Shown: positions 1 through 9,795, counted from the first letter of the stretch. The stretch is DNA of 64,000 nt from Sinohyriopsis cumingii (GCA_028554795.2 CM068827.1:141881251-141945250), one strand, 5' to 3'. Notes: generated by a model not told the origin, from the sequence alone. Numbers and translations: made by a program.

Positions 1-2
1 AA

Positions 3-524
3 AGTAACGTTAATGGTTTATTCATATGGAATATAGCATCACAGCAAGGTGTTTCTGCGCCACGACATATTTTTATTGCGCTGCAAAATAATGATCGGAC
101 GAATAGTCAAGAACGTTCACATATGATATTTGACAAACTTGGAGTTGATGAAGTTTCCTTGTGGATAAATGGACATCAAGAACCAGCTGAAGATATATTG
201 TTAAATTTTAATCAAAATCACGTAGCGCGTGCATATCATTGTTTGATGTCATTTATGGGACGTGATCAAAATGTGGATACTGGGCTGCAAATATCACAGT
301 TAGATTTTACAAATCTGTATCCGATTTATTACTTTTCGCTGGAGCATCTTGATTTATCCAAGCAATCTGTCGTTGATATACACTTTCGAGCTCGTGTTAA
401 TGACCCGCCAGGTGGTGGTGCCTTCTACAGAGCAATCGCGGTCATACTCAGTGACAAAGCGATGTTACTTGAAGGTGGTAGTGGTCGAATGAGGGTTATT
501 GATGCACCAGTGGAAAATCTTTAA
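3..524 (+). CDS. Element A: major capsid protein, C-terminal part (5' end outside window)
   Basis: The reading frame is open from the first bases of the window to the stop at 524, so the gene begins upstream; the first internal ATG (123) is not its start. About 173 residues are visible. They contain a stretch with APRHIFIAL followed by LWINGHQEPAEDI and later GRDQNVDTG, VVDIHFRARVND and a final AVILSDKAMLL. This succession resembles the C-terminal jelly roll of the double-jelly-roll major capsid proteins of one group of Polinton-like elements. The context supports this: it lies just upstream of a basic core-like gene, an adenain-like protease and a penton-like gene on the same strand. The visible part is unbroken. 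The family call rests on recognition of the pattern and on synteny, not on an alignment; another virion protein is possible. Confidence 0.55.
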   Translation, partial: SNVNGLFIWNIASQQGVSAPRHIFIALQNNDRTNSQERSHMIFDKLGVDEVSLWINGHQEPAEDILLNFNQNHVARAYHCLMSFMGRDQNVDTGLQISQLDFTNLYPIYYFSLEHLDLSKQSVVDIHFRARVNDPPGGGAFYRAIAVILSDKAMLLEGGSGRMRVIDAPVENL

Positions 525-558
525 TCATGTTATTTAAAAACACGAGTATTATCATAAA

Positions 559-1010
559 ATGCCATATCATCACGTTAGTGTCAGTCTGACTCCTGGTCAG
601 ATTAAAAACCTTCAATCAAATTCAGCAAAAAATTGAGGAATGAAATTATCACTAAAGCGAGATCAGATCACGGGTGGTCAAAATAAATTATCATTATCAG
701 AACGTCAACTTAAACATTTCAACAGCGCTAAACAATCAAAGACAGGCGTCAAACTTAATCTCTCTGCGGGTGCGGTTAAAGACTCAATCAAAACAGACGG
801 TATTTTTCACTTCTCGCGGCTATTCCAGCATTAATTGCCGCAGCGGCACCTGCCGTAGCAAAAGCAGCCGCATTAGGTGCTGTTGGAACCGCTGCTGGAA
901 TGGCTCTAAAGAAAGCAACAGGGCGAGGATTAAAAAAAAGAGGGACCGGATTAAGATTACCGGGATCTCGTTGGGGAAAAGGTCTGAGGCTTCCAGGATC
1001 ACTTTGTTAA
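559..1010 (+). pseudogene. Element A: basic Ala-rich core/minor virion protein, broken
   Basis: The likely start is the ATG at 559, preceded by CATAAA. The frame has an in-frame TGA at 634-636, continues open to about 810, then needs a one-base shift into the frame that opens at 813 and ends at the TAA at 1008-1010. The N-terminal part has repeated short blocks of the type 'SLTPGQIKNL' and 'KLSLSERQLKH'. The C-terminal part begins with a very Ala-rich stretch (IPALIAAAAPAVAKAAA) and ends in a Lys/Arg/Gly-rich tail with two LRLPG units. Small Ala-rich, basic proteins next to the capsid gene are common in Polinton-like elements and recall adenovirus core or pVI-like proteins; binding to virion DNA or membrane is an inference. 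Two breaks make this a decayed gene. Confidence 0.6.
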
Positions 1011-1013
1011 TTA

Positions 1014-1431
1014 TTCCAGCATCAAATTTTGATTTACTTGATGCTGTTAAACAACTAAAAATAAAAAACTTTAGAGGTGTTTTTATGCGAGATCAATTGC
1101 CGGACCGACCAAACAGCGCTGAAACAGGTATTATTAATCTCGATGTATTTCAGGACCTGGTACTCATTGGACCGCATACGCAATTGATCCACGTGGAATC
1201 GTTTATTTCGATTCGTACGGGTTAGCTCCACCTCGTGAGTTTATCAAGTATGTCGCGCCACTTCACGCAGCGGTTTGGTATTCAACGCTACCAACACAAA
1301 CAATGACTGATCCGCCAATATGCGGCAGTGAAGTAATTAATGTACTTGACGCTATATCAAAGTCCTCCGCGGCACCTCATAAAGTCCTGCATGATTATAC
1401 AAGTAACCGCTTCGTTTTAAACAGATCTTAA
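1014..1431 (+). pseudogene. Element A: adenain-like cysteine protease (virion maturation), frameshifted
   Basis: Two frames must be combined. The N-terminal part lies in the frame running to about 1,145 (with SNFDLLDAVKQL and GVFMRDQLP). The rest runs in another frame from about 1,150 to the TAA at 1429-1431. The second part carries the three catalytic positions expected of C5-family adenovirus-type proteases: a His codon at 1165-1167 in GTHW, an Asp codon at 1210-1212 in YFDSYG, and a Cys codon at 1321-1323 in ICGSE. Proteases of this family cleave capsid and core precursors during assembly. No ATG was found at the expected N-terminus, so the start may also be mutated. The single frame break between about 1,130 and 1,153 separates the N-terminus from the catalytic part. 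Confidence 0.72.
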
Positions 1432-1437
1432 ATTATA

Positions 1438-2461
1438 ATGGTTGATATTTACGGAAGATCTTCTTCTACCAGTAAGAAAAAAAAATCCGACATTGATTTG
1501 TCGAAGTACGCGACTAAAGATGAGCTCGCTGATATTATGAACCTGACTGGAGTTGACCCAGATGAGGTTGTTATTTTTCAGGACCGATACGGAAAACTAA
1601 AAACGAACAATATCAAATGAAATGATATAGTTCGACGAGTACTCGGTGCGGTCACGGATAACATTCCTATATTTACTGACGGCGATAGAATCAGGGATTC
1701 AAGTATATCGATTACAACTATCAGAGATGAAATTGCAAAAAGTGTTGCTAATCGCGTGAAAAACACCGGCGACACAATGACAGGTGAACTTAGCATGAAC
1801 GGAAACAAGATAGTAGTGTTAAGAGATGCAACATCCGACGAAGATGCCGCAACAAAAAAGTACGTTGACGTCAACTACAACACCGTAGATGGTACATTAT
1901 CCACGTTGCTGGCCGAGCATGATGTGCACGTAGGCGCTTTTGGAAGATTTCGAAGAAATTTTCAAAAAACCGATGAATCTACAGATAAATTCTTCGGCAC
2001 TCCGCACGCCGTTGACATAAAACTTTCTGATATCAAAACTAACCTAGATGCAACTAAAAAAACATTAGAAGATGTCGTGCGTGGAATTCCTGATATCGTT
2101 AACAAAATAAGTCTGATTAAAATTCGAGCCGGAGTAACTTCCGGGCATATTACCAATATCGTATGCACGGTGTCATCTGGATTCGCAACATGGTCACAGC
2201 AAAATAAAACTATCAAATATACCGCAACAGTCACTGGCGTGTACAGGCTGTCTGTGTTCAGTGCTGCAAAATTCGAGATTTTCACAACGTACCCCATGGC
2301 GTCATTCCACCGACAAGTTTTCTGGAGTTGTGTCTATCATATTAAATAGCGGAAACGAAGAAATATTTATTCTCGAAGCAGCTGATAAGAAATTAACCGC
2401 AACATCTTTCTGGTGGTGTCTAGAATTTGTAGCTGAAACACGTCAATTGGTTACTGTATAA
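1438..2461 (+). pseudogene. Element A: fibre/spike-like protein with tail-fibre motif, broken
   Basis: The start ATG at 1438 directly follows TTATA, seven bases after the protease stop. The N-terminus is Ser/Lys-rich (SSSTSKKKKSDIDLSKYATK). After an in-frame TGA at 1618-1620 the same frame stays open to about 2,300. It contains NTGDTMTGELSMNGNKIVVL and then DAATKKYVD, a pattern well known from bacteriophage tail fibres and from trimeric fibre shafts. A frameshift near 2,290-2,330 is needed to reach the C-terminal end (FWWCLEFVAETRQ, stop 2459-2461). Position and motif suggest a receptor-binding fibre standing on the penton encoded at 2,930-4,363; this role is inferred. Two breaks make it non-functional as it stands. 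Confidence 0.6.
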
Positions 2462-2467
2462 AATATA

Positions 2468-3012
2468 ATGAGTACCTCAGCATCGTACAGGTACAATCAA
2501 GCACGTGAATGGCAAACGAACATAAAAAATCGAGTCGAACAATATACGGTAAAAATAAAGAAATATCGACGACGACTAGTTATCGTTGACGTAATCGTTT
2601 ATTCAGTATCCGCTGTTGTTGTTGTGTCCACCGGTGTATTATTATCAACGACAACAATGATGGCGCCAGTAGCCGTAACAATCTGTATTTCAGCTACAAC
2701 ATCAATTACATGTGTGCTCAATATCATTGAAAAAACAGATAAGTACTTGCACGAATAAAAAAATTATCCGATTACATGATAAAGTTGCACACGGCGACGG
2801 CAGCATACTCGAAGTTATCTTCGTTGTTATCAGCAGGTCTTAATGATGGAATTATATCTGATTTTGAGTTTACAGAAATGATTAAAATATACAGCTGTGC
2901 TGGTATTAAAGGCACAAATATATTAAATAATGACATCACTAGAGCTACTCCAACAGATCGTGACAAACACAACTCCGCTGAAAACAGCGATGATCTCAGT
3001 AAGTTCGATTAA
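2468..3012 (+). pseudogene. Element A: small membrane protein, frameshifted
   Basis: An ATG at 2468 sits behind AAAATATA. The first 96 codons start MSTSASYRYNQAREWQ, then have a basic stretch (KIKKYRRRL) and two adjacent hydrophobic segments at about residues 38-58 and 63-86, ending at a stop at 2756-2758. A second frame from 2,776 continues with TAAYSKLSSLLSAGLNDG and then SDFEFTEMIKI, which looks like the C-terminal helical region of the same protein. A frameshift near 2,750-2,780 therefore probably broke one gene of about 150-160 codons. The tail overlaps the start of the penton-like gene (2,930). A virion membrane or internal structural protein is plausible from context; no enzymatic motif is visible. 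Confidence 0.5.
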
Positions 3013-4363
3013 TCCTGAATTTAACGTCAGTTTTCCAACTGCGATTCCAGTAAAAGAAATTGCACTAGCACAATTACGAGTATATCACAGTTGGCCAAAT
3101 ATCAGATCGAAATCATTTAATGATACACCAACAAATAATTCGCTTGTATTTGCTAATAAAAATAAAGATGATGGAACACCTGACTGGGTCGTTGTTGGAA
3201 TACCAACTGGCAGTTATGAGATTGAAGAGATTAATGAAGAATTTGCGCGTAGAATAAAATCAATAACGGGAAAAGAAGCAAACATATCAATTAAAGTTCA
3301 TGAGCCGACACTATCAGCAACGATTGAAATACATTCACCTGATTACGCCGTTGATATTTATCAATCATCGATAAGATCAGTACTAGGTTGGCCTGAAATC
3401 CCGCCAGAATATCATGGACCACCAGAACCACATCGGGATGATTTTATAGTAAATGAAAAGAAATTTATGACAACTCCAAAATATCGAGGCAAATACCCGT
3501 GGAGACAGACTGGAATTATCCTAATTACTACTGCTCCTGATGGTGAACAGCTTCCTGAAATAATAGGACATTTGCGTGCCTATGATGATAAAATGAATCC
3601 AATCATCGATGAAGGATTTATTCAGTCATATTTCGATCCTGTTAATTCTGAATTTAGACAATCAATGAAGAAACTACGAAATTTCTTTTCTGACATCACA
3701 AAATACTACAGCGATGATGTGAAACAACAAATCGTTGAGACGATAAAACATCTAAATCAGGTTATATCTGATCTTAGATACATCAATAAAACTATCATTT
3801 GGAATATGATTCTCTCTGGTGATGATATAGAACTACGTACAACAATGACCCTTAAACAACTGTTTCTCAATCATTACAAAATAACTGAACAACAATTACC
3901 AACATTTGTAATACCAGGATTTAATATGGACGAAATAGTAAAATCATTCAACGATCTTATCAATGAAAACTTTCCTAAAATCATCGAATCATGGAGAAAA
4001 ATAGCCCCACCTCCGCTTGTTTTCAAACATGATAACGATCCATACGGCGGCGGCAGACATGTTTCACCGGGAGTAGTTAATATAACATCGACAATCGCGG
4101 TTAATCTCGTCTGTGATGTGATCGATGGCAGCTATCAAATAGATCTTGGAAAATCAAATCAGGCTCAACAAGGATACATTTTATATACGTTCACACCACA
4201 AGTACCCCCTGGGGATTTGATCGTGCAAGTACCAACCAATCCTGTTTATCTGCGGTATCATAATATGTTAACACGAATAAATTTTAAACTAACTGACCAC
4301 CTTGGACACTTAATTGACCTGAGGGGAGAGGAATTGATAGTGAATCTGTATGTGAAATCTTAA
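2930..4363 (+). CDS. Element A: penton-like minor capsid protein with a long inserted domain (intact)
   Basis: An unbroken 477-codon gene. Residues 35-156 (with IALAQLRVYHSWPN, PTGSYEIEEINEEFARRI and SIRSVLGW) and residues 381-477 (with VVNITSTIAVNLVCDVI, the block PGDLIVQVP and the end LIDLRGEELIVNLYVK) match the two halves of the penton or minor capsid protein of Polinton-like viruses. That protein forms the pentameric vertices of the capsid. Between them residues 157-380 are extra: Pro-rich at the start, then helical and polar, with no recognised motif. The start overlaps the preceding broken gene by about 80 bases, and no other ATG fits better. It is the best preserved virion gene of element A. 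The insertion at the vertex may carry a host-binding function, but that is speculation. Confidence 0.7.
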   Translation: MTSLELLQQIVTNTTPLKTAMISVSSINPEFNVSFPTAIPVKEIALAQLRVYHSWPNIRSKSFNDTPTNNSLVFANKNKDDGTPDWVVVGIPTGSYEIEEINEEFARRIKSITGKEANISIKVHEPTLSATIEIHSPDYAVDIYQSSIRSVLGWPEIPPEYHGPPEPHRDDFIVNEKKFMTTPKYRGKYPWRQTGIILITTAPDGEQLPEIIGHLRAYDDKMNPIIDEGFIQSYFDPVNSEFRQSMKKLRNFFSDITKYYSDDVKQQIVETIKHLNQVISDLRYINKTIIWNMILSGDDIELRTTMTLKQLFLNHYKITEQQLPTFVIPGFNMDEIVKSFNDLINENFPKIIESWRKIAPPPLVFKHDNDPYGGGRHVSPGVVNITSTIAVNLVCDVIDGSYQIDLGKSNQAQQGYILYTFTPQVPPGDLIVQVPTNPVYLRYHNMLTRINFKLTDHLGHLIDLRGEELIVNLYVKS

Positions 4364-4397
4364 TGATTTTTCAGAAATATTTTATTTATTCAGAAAT

Positions 4398-4777
4398 TGA
4401 TGGGGTGGTTTGGTACAAATCGATAAGTTTGTTAATTCTGATGGGGTAGTTGGTACTCAAAATCATGTAAATTGATCAGTTTGTTAATTCTTATGGGTAC
4501 TCAAAATTATGCAAATTGATCGGTTTTGTAAAAAAAAATACTACAAAAAATATTCAGAAATATTTTATTCTGAAATATTTTATTATTATTGGGGTAAAAA
4601 AAATCATGTAAATCAATCAGTTTGTTAATTCTGATGGGGTTGTTGGTACTTAAAATTGTGCAAATCAATCATTTTGTTAATTCTGATGGGGTGGTTAGTA
4701 CTTAAAATCATGTAAATCAATCAGTTTGTTAACTCTGATGGGGTGGTTGGTACTTAAAATCATATAAATCAACCAGT
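4398..4777. repeat. Tandem repeat, about 52-bp unit
   Basis: About six and a half imperfect copies of a unit beginning GATGGGGTGGTTGGTACTTA and ending in CAGTTTGTTAATTCT. Two copies are shortened, and an AT-rich piece (about 4,530-4,590) interrupts the array. It lies directly downstream of the penton-like gene and is non-coding. Confidence 0.8.
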
Positions 4778-4835
4778 GCTGCAATAATTATTATATTCAG
4801 AAATATTTTTTATTCTGATATGTAGTTTATTATTC

Positions 4836-5085
4836 AGGGGCCCCGAGTGGCCGAGTGGTCTAAAGCGCTCTTCGTTACGGATCACTGCCATCTCACCTCT
4901 GTCTGCGGCGGTTCGAGTCTAAGATTCAGCCAATGTGGGCATGTGAGAAAGCCTGCCAGTAGCTTCTCGTGGGTCGGTGGTTCTTTCCGGGGTTTTCCGG
5001 GTTCTTCCTCCACCATTAATACTGGCCGCCATGTATAGCCTATCGTGCTGAAAAATGGCGTTAAACCCCACAACAACAACAACAA
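4836..5085 (+). mobile_element. tRNA-derived SINE, copy 1, with 12-bp target duplication
   Basis: The head looks like a tRNA gene: an A-box-like TGGCCGAGTGGTC and a B-box-like GGTTCGAGTC. A conserved body follows (GGTGGTTCTTTCCGGG, CTTCCTCCACCATTAATACT) and the tail is GTTAAACCCCACAACAACAAC. The 12-bp repeat AGTTTATTATTC stands at 4824-4835 and again at 5086-5097, a target-site duplication that fixes both ends. Four further copies or relics are in the window (24,370; 42,965; 51,221; 61,035). Confidence 0.88.
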
Positions 5086-5129
5086 AGTTTATTATTCTAT
5101 TTTTATATTAACAAAACAAAATAAACTTC

Positions 5130-5700
5130 TAGTTTGCCATCACATTCGAGGATACACAAGGACAGCACAACCCAGAACTCGTAGCTTGCCATCGCATTCT
5201 ACGAGTTCACTGGGCACACGAAACACAACCCCCTATGAGAGCCCCTAACCCGTCAAACAACGGCCTAGAGGCTCAAGAGGGTGTATTTGGTGAGCAGCCC
5301 AGAACTCGTAGCTTGCCACCGCATTCTACGACTTCAAGGGCACAAAGGACAGCACAACCCAGAACTCGTAGCTTGCCACCGCAATCTACGAGTTCAAGGG
5401 CATAAATCCCCATATAAACTCCTAGATTGCCATCGCATTCTAGTAAGTTTAGAGGATACATATAAATCCCATAACTCCTAGTCTGCCACCGCAGCCTAGC
5501 AAGTTCAAGGATACATATAAAGACAGTACAACCCCATAATTCCTAGTCTGCCACCGCACACTAGCAAGTTTAGAGGCAAAACACAACATTAAACCCATAA
5601 CTTCTAGATTGCCACCACAGCCTAGCAAGTTTAGAGGCGGCCCCATAACTCCTAGTCTGCCACCGCACACTAGCAAGTTTAGAGGAAAAAACACAACGTA
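5130..5700. repeat. Tandem repeat, about 58-62-bp unit with CTAG...TTGCCACCGCA core
   Basis: Around nine imperfect copies of a unit with CTCGTAG/CTCCTAG, then CTTGCCACCGCA or TCTGCCACCGCA, then CTAG/CTACG followed by AAGTTTAGAGG or AGTTCAAGG. The open frames found here on both strands are produced by the repeat and are not genes. Confidence 0.75.
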
Positions 5701-5731
5701 TAAGGCCAGTATATATAGTGGAGCAACCCGG

Positions 5732-6565
5732 AAAACCCCATAATTGGGGAACTTTTTCTGGGGGGCTTTCCGCATCATCAAAATGATAAAGGTGGCGCTA
5801 TACAGTTTCGCATTTTGCATAGGGTTAGGATTTTAAAGGAAAAGAATTTCCCCGGCTTTCCTCACTGGTTATACTGGCTATTTATAAAAGACCTTGTATA
5901 TCTTAGGTATAATGCAAAGCACCTTTAATTCCCTTTATTTTGGTGTATGATTGATAGGTGTACTATGGGTTATAGAGTATACAGCTTGGCCTTACTTCAA
6001 ATGTGCACCTTTCAAAAAAGTGCTAGCTCCACTTGGTCATTTTCACTTCCTGAACTTCAGAGGTCAATTGTATAAAAAAGAGCTGATAACTTTTTTTACA
6101 TTTTATATATTTGGTAATTCATTCATTGCACTTTCAGAAGCTGGTATTGTCTAGTCTGGTAAAATTCATTTTCCCTATTTTAATAGCTGCTATGTATAGT
6201 GTACTTTAGACTAATTCAGACTGATTTTTTAACACAAGGGAGCAGTCACTTTAGTTAGCAGTGTGCTTAAGTCATGCAAAATTTCCAAAAGTACAATATC
6301 CAAAAGAAATATCATCCACATTACATTAATGTAGCATAGAGATATGCCAACATTCTCTCCACTGTGCATGTTTTAAATGCGAACTACTTCACCTTACATA
6401 TGTCACTCTCTCAAAAGTACATATTATCTGGTGAGCGCCACCAAATATCTCCGGGAAAACCCATAATTGGGGAGTTTTTCCGCATCATCAAAATGGTACA
6501 TGTATCCGGGAAAACCCATAATTGGGGGGAGTTTTTTCTGGGATTTTTCCGCATCATCAAAATGA
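5732..6565. repeat. Three copies of a 45-60-bp repeat interrupted by the MITE
   Basis: Units at about 5,732-5,790, 6,451-6,496 and 6,505-6,565 share CCGGGAAAACCC, then CATAATTGGGG, then a TTTTTCC block and CGCATCATCAAAATG. The MITE at 5,791-6,442 lies between the first and second units, so it landed in an existing array. From 6,566 to 6,882 no gene or repeat was recognised. Confidence 0.7.
5791..6442 (+). mobile_element. Non-autonomous DNA transposon (MITE), copy 1, 652 bp
   Basis: The ends are inverted: GGTGGCGCT at 5791 and AGCGCCACC at 6434-6442. A near-identical sequence lies at 54,477-55,116 in the same orientation. Direct AAA flanks both sides here and direct TTA flanks both sides in the other copy, which suggests a 3-bp target duplication. 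No transposase is encoded; the 60-70-codon open frames inside are present in both copies but show no recognisable product. This copy sits inside a small tandem array (5,732-6,565). Confidence 0.78.
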
Positions 6566-6882
6566 TATGTATCTCTGCAACGGATCTACTATTATACAAT
6601 GTAACTGCAGTTATTTTTTCTGTTTGTAAGTTAGAAACCATAAATATCCTTGTACGAGTATTAATTACGACGTAGATGGTTAACTGACATGCGTGAATGC
6701 ATCGCAAATTTGAAATAGATGTATTACAGCAATTTTCCGCTTACGATCGTAAACACGTACGCGGATCCGTGACACGGTCAAAGGTAAGTAACTCAATTAC
6801 ATGGGTTGCTCAACGGAGTTATCCCCCTTCTTCAGATAAGTTGTCTGCTCGTATACTATAGATCCAAATATTAAATAAGTAG

Positions 6883-7482
6883 TTAATAAATATAATTCGA
6901 CGTAATTTGACGATTTATCTCCATCATTGACTTTTGCACAATTGCGGCAGAGTTATCTGTATCTAACACCAATGGAATATAAGAGAACGAAATCCAGTTT
7001 CCAAACCGGTATGAAAATGATCATTTCGTTCTCTTATCTGCAACATATTTTACCATACGCGAGTTAATATGAGAATATTTTCCAGCCGCGTTCATTGACT
7101 GAAATATCATCTCGTCGCCGGTCTCTACATTGACAGATTTAATCGCTCTCTTTGCAACTGTTTTTTTTTCATATTTACCTGTCCCTCCCCGTGCAGAGTT
7201 CTCGCTTTGTGTGATAGCCTGAAGATTAGGTAAATTATTATTAAGTTTGATTCCGTTATTATGATCGATCACAAGACCGTCTTTAATCACCCCAAAGAAA
7301 CATTCGAATATGAAACGATGACAATAATATCTTTTATTCCCAGCACTAAACTGGAGATAACCAGTATTACTAATAACACCAACTGGTCTCTGCAACCTGC
7401 AATTTCTGATCAAACCATTACTATTTGATTCATATTTCGTTATTATAGGATGCTTCACAAACTCGTTCATATTTTGCTCCAT
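6883..7482 (-). pseudogene. Element A: HNH homing-type endonuclease with NUMOD-like tail, premature stop
   Basis: The first 153 codons (7,482 down to the TGA at 7021-7023) contain an HNH core, CHRFIFECFFG then VIDHNNGIKLNNNLPNLQ, followed by SENSARGG. A helix-turn-helix-like tail of the NUMOD type follows (MIFQSMNAAGKYSHINSRM). Such enzymes nick or cut DNA and often spread as homing genes in viruses and phages. The same frame continues past the TGA for 45 more codons to a TAA at 6883-6885. The post-stop residues begin SFSYRFGNW, a typical end for this family, so the TGA is probably a recent nonsense mutation. The start lies behind an AT-rich ATTATATAA stretch, as do other element A genes. Confidence 0.7.
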
Positions 7483-7508
7483 TTATATAATAATATTATT
7501 TGTTTAAA

Positions 7509-7796
7509 TCATAAATTGTCTGAGAATTTATTTAAATAATCCTCTACGGATTTTATAGATCTGTCACTGTCATTATTTTTTTTATCATAATATCTTTTAA
7601 GTTTCCTGTATCGCTTACCACCACAGCGAGCACATAATTGTGTTTTTCCTCGTACTCCAGCACCACAACGCAGGCACGGTATTGGTCCTAAGCTTCCACG
7701 GTGAACGCTCTGCAAGTGTTGTCCGCAAAATTCGTTTTTACAGGATTTATTATAGCGAGTCAATAAACCGATCATCAACCATTTGCATTGAGACAT
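7509..7796 (-). CDS. Element A: small zinc-ribbon protein
   Basis: A 95-codon unbroken gene, divergent from the polymerase gene and 43 bases from it. It has paired cysteines typical of zinc-binding ribbons: CKNEFCGQH, CLRCGAG and CARCGG, then a strongly basic stretch (RYRKLKRYYDKK). The start is preceded by TATATATAATG. Similar small cysteine-rich proteins occur in Polinton-like elements, but no function was recognised. A nucleic-acid-binding role is a guess from the zinc ribbons and the basic region. Confidence 0.55.
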   Translation of the reverse strand: MSQCKWLMIGLLTRYNKSCKNEFCGQHLQSVHRGSLGPIPCLRCGAGVRGKTQLCARCGGKRYRKLKRYYDKKNNDSDRSIKSVEDYLNKFSDNL

Positions 7797-7842
7797 TATA
7801 TATAATATTTTTCATTTAAATACTTGTTTAAAATATAATATG
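7797..7842. promoter_or_regulatory. Element A: divergent AT-rich promoter region
   Basis: The 43 bases between the two divergent starts are almost only A and T. They contain TATATAATG reading toward - and AAAATATAATATG reading toward +. The same TATAA-type sequence touches the start codons at 1438, 2468, 7482, 12179, 12686 and 12698, which supports a shared element-encoded start signal. Confidence 0.5.
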
Positions 7843-9795
7843 AGCGAGTTCGATAGATTATACCGAATCAAGCCCTGGAGCGCAGATAAATTTAATCTCG
7901 ACAGAATATCTCCCGACCTACCGATGCGAGATCTGGTTGATCCGAAAAATAAAAGCTTGATTAATAAAATTCACGGCACCATGAAAGAATTTCACACAGA
8001 TGGTGCATCTCATGTATGGTCAACGTTCAAGATTATACGCAACCGTGTCATCGACGTTACGATGAATGACGAACGAGCAGCAATTATCATTAACTATATT
8101 GATAATCGCAAATATCTTTTTAGAATAAAATTTGTCGTGCTAACAGAAACAGGTAATTGGATTATCCGTGACAAATATGACCCTGTACACAAGGGTGATA
8201 AAACTGTCGTACTAAGTAAAGATTCCAAACCAGGTCTATTGACTGGCATTGACGAACCATATTATGAGCGAGCGTATCCTGTGACCGCTGTTATTTATGG
8301 AATCTATGTGATAAATGAAAAACCCAACGTTGATAAACTGGCGCCGATGAAATTTTCAAAAATAAACTGTGTGGCTGAACGAGTAACAGAACATTTTACA
8401 GTTTCGACTCGTGGAAACAGCTTAACGGATAAAAGACGTAAAATAATAAACAGGTGGGGAGAACTGGTTAAAGATACCGGGGCGTCAGTCAAAGATGTGG
8501 CTGAGTTAGGAAAAAAACTAAAGTTCCCAATAATCGTAGCGACGATAACAGGAGAAATATTGTTTGAATCAAAATATAAATCAAAAGGAGCTTCGATCGA
8601 AATTATTGATCATAACGCGCATGCATGGACCAGCGCAGTAACAGTGTTTCCACGAAATCGAACTGTTAAAATTGACCGCGGAGACATGTTTGATTTTATT
8701 AACGAAATAAGTAAAGGCGATGCTGTGTCAATATGGTTATTTCAGAGTTCTTGCGTGGAAGAAAAAAATAAATTTGATCAGTTTGTACGACCTAATGGCG
8801 TTATTTATCGAAAAGATCTTCTCTACGAGAAAATGAAAAATCTTGCACTGCAATATACTGATGATACTGATGAACTATTGAGCAACTGTTTTACTGTTCC
8901 GTCAGTTGCGGCTCATTTTGCTAGAAAGAAAAATTCGTGGAAGCCAACTAGATTTGATTTTCTCGATGACATAATATCCAATTGTGTCGAATACGGACAC
9001 AGTGGATTATGGAATACTATATACGATCACAGAGATGTTATTTCGGTTGATATGGTCGCGTGTTATCCCGGAAGTTTTCTCGGGTACAGAGATTGTTCTG
9101 TGTACTTTGAGCGATTCGGTCATCCGACGCATGAAATGACACGAGTATCAATAAATGGACCATTACCGGATTTTGACCTGACTGTATTCGCTCGTATCGA
9201 GGCATTCGAGTTTGCTATGGGACTTCATCCAATTTGTTATATTTGGTTTGCTAACATTTTTCAGAAAAAATGTGGGCACCAATAGTACTGTTAAGATATA
9301 TGCTTGATTGTGCGATGTTAATATCACTGACGATCAGCGAAGCAATTATATCATATCGGAAACAAACCGAAGTTTGGTTACCACAACAAAAAACTATATT
9401 CTGATGATGAAAACCCGGATAAAACAGATTACGAGAATAAAATTACGAAAGATCTTGGCAGAAAAATAATTGGCAAGTTCACTCAAGGAGGATCATACGA
9501 TCATAAACGACATTGTATAAGATTGATCATGGACGATGCTGAGTTAGATTTTATAATCGATGATACAATGAAGAAAAACACGTTTATAAGTCGAGAAATA
9601 GCTTTCTTGTCAAATGGAACTAAACTAGGCACAATCGTGAGCTACATGGACGGTGAGTCACCTCAGTATACTCATTTAAGATCATCGATACTCGCATATG
9701 TTTCAATAAATCTATTATCGATGATAAATAAGGTTTCTACACTCGCTGTCATAGTTGCCACGGACTCGTTTTATATCAATAAAAATATTCAGGAT
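7840..9795 (+). pseudogene. Element A: family-B DNA polymerase part of a polyprotein, frameshifted
   Basis: Three frame segments make up the polymerase: 7,840-about 9,265 (481 codons including the out-of-frame end), about 9,270-9,400, and about 9,390-9,795. Segment 1 holds the palm motif A, SVDMVACYPGSFLG (Asp404, Tyr409). Segment 2 has APIVLLRYMLD and KQTEVWLP. Segment 3 has GKFTQGGS, YMDGESPQYTHLRSS and motif C, VATDSFYINK, with the catalytic Asp. The long N-terminal part is little conserved in appearance but ought to hold the 3'-5' exonuclease. The polymerase runs straight on into the helicase in another frame with no intervening start signal, so the intact ancestor was probably one long polyprotein. 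It would replicate the element's own genome. At least three frameshifts inactivate it. Confidence 0.75.

Noticed and set aside
674..1225. A single 183-codon gene on +
   Set aside because: Only the last third in this frame is protein-like (start of the protease); the rest is an out-of-frame shadow of the Ala-rich core gene.
4850..4925. Functional tRNA gene (head of the SINE)
   Set aside because: It is joined to a SINE body and tail, is bounded by a target duplication, and recurs in other SINE copies; a promoter-bearing SINE head, not a tRNA gene.
5273..5820. Open frames with GGKLRVLGC or GGRLGVMG repeats on -
   Set aside because: They follow the 58-62-bp tandem array; repeat-driven frames.
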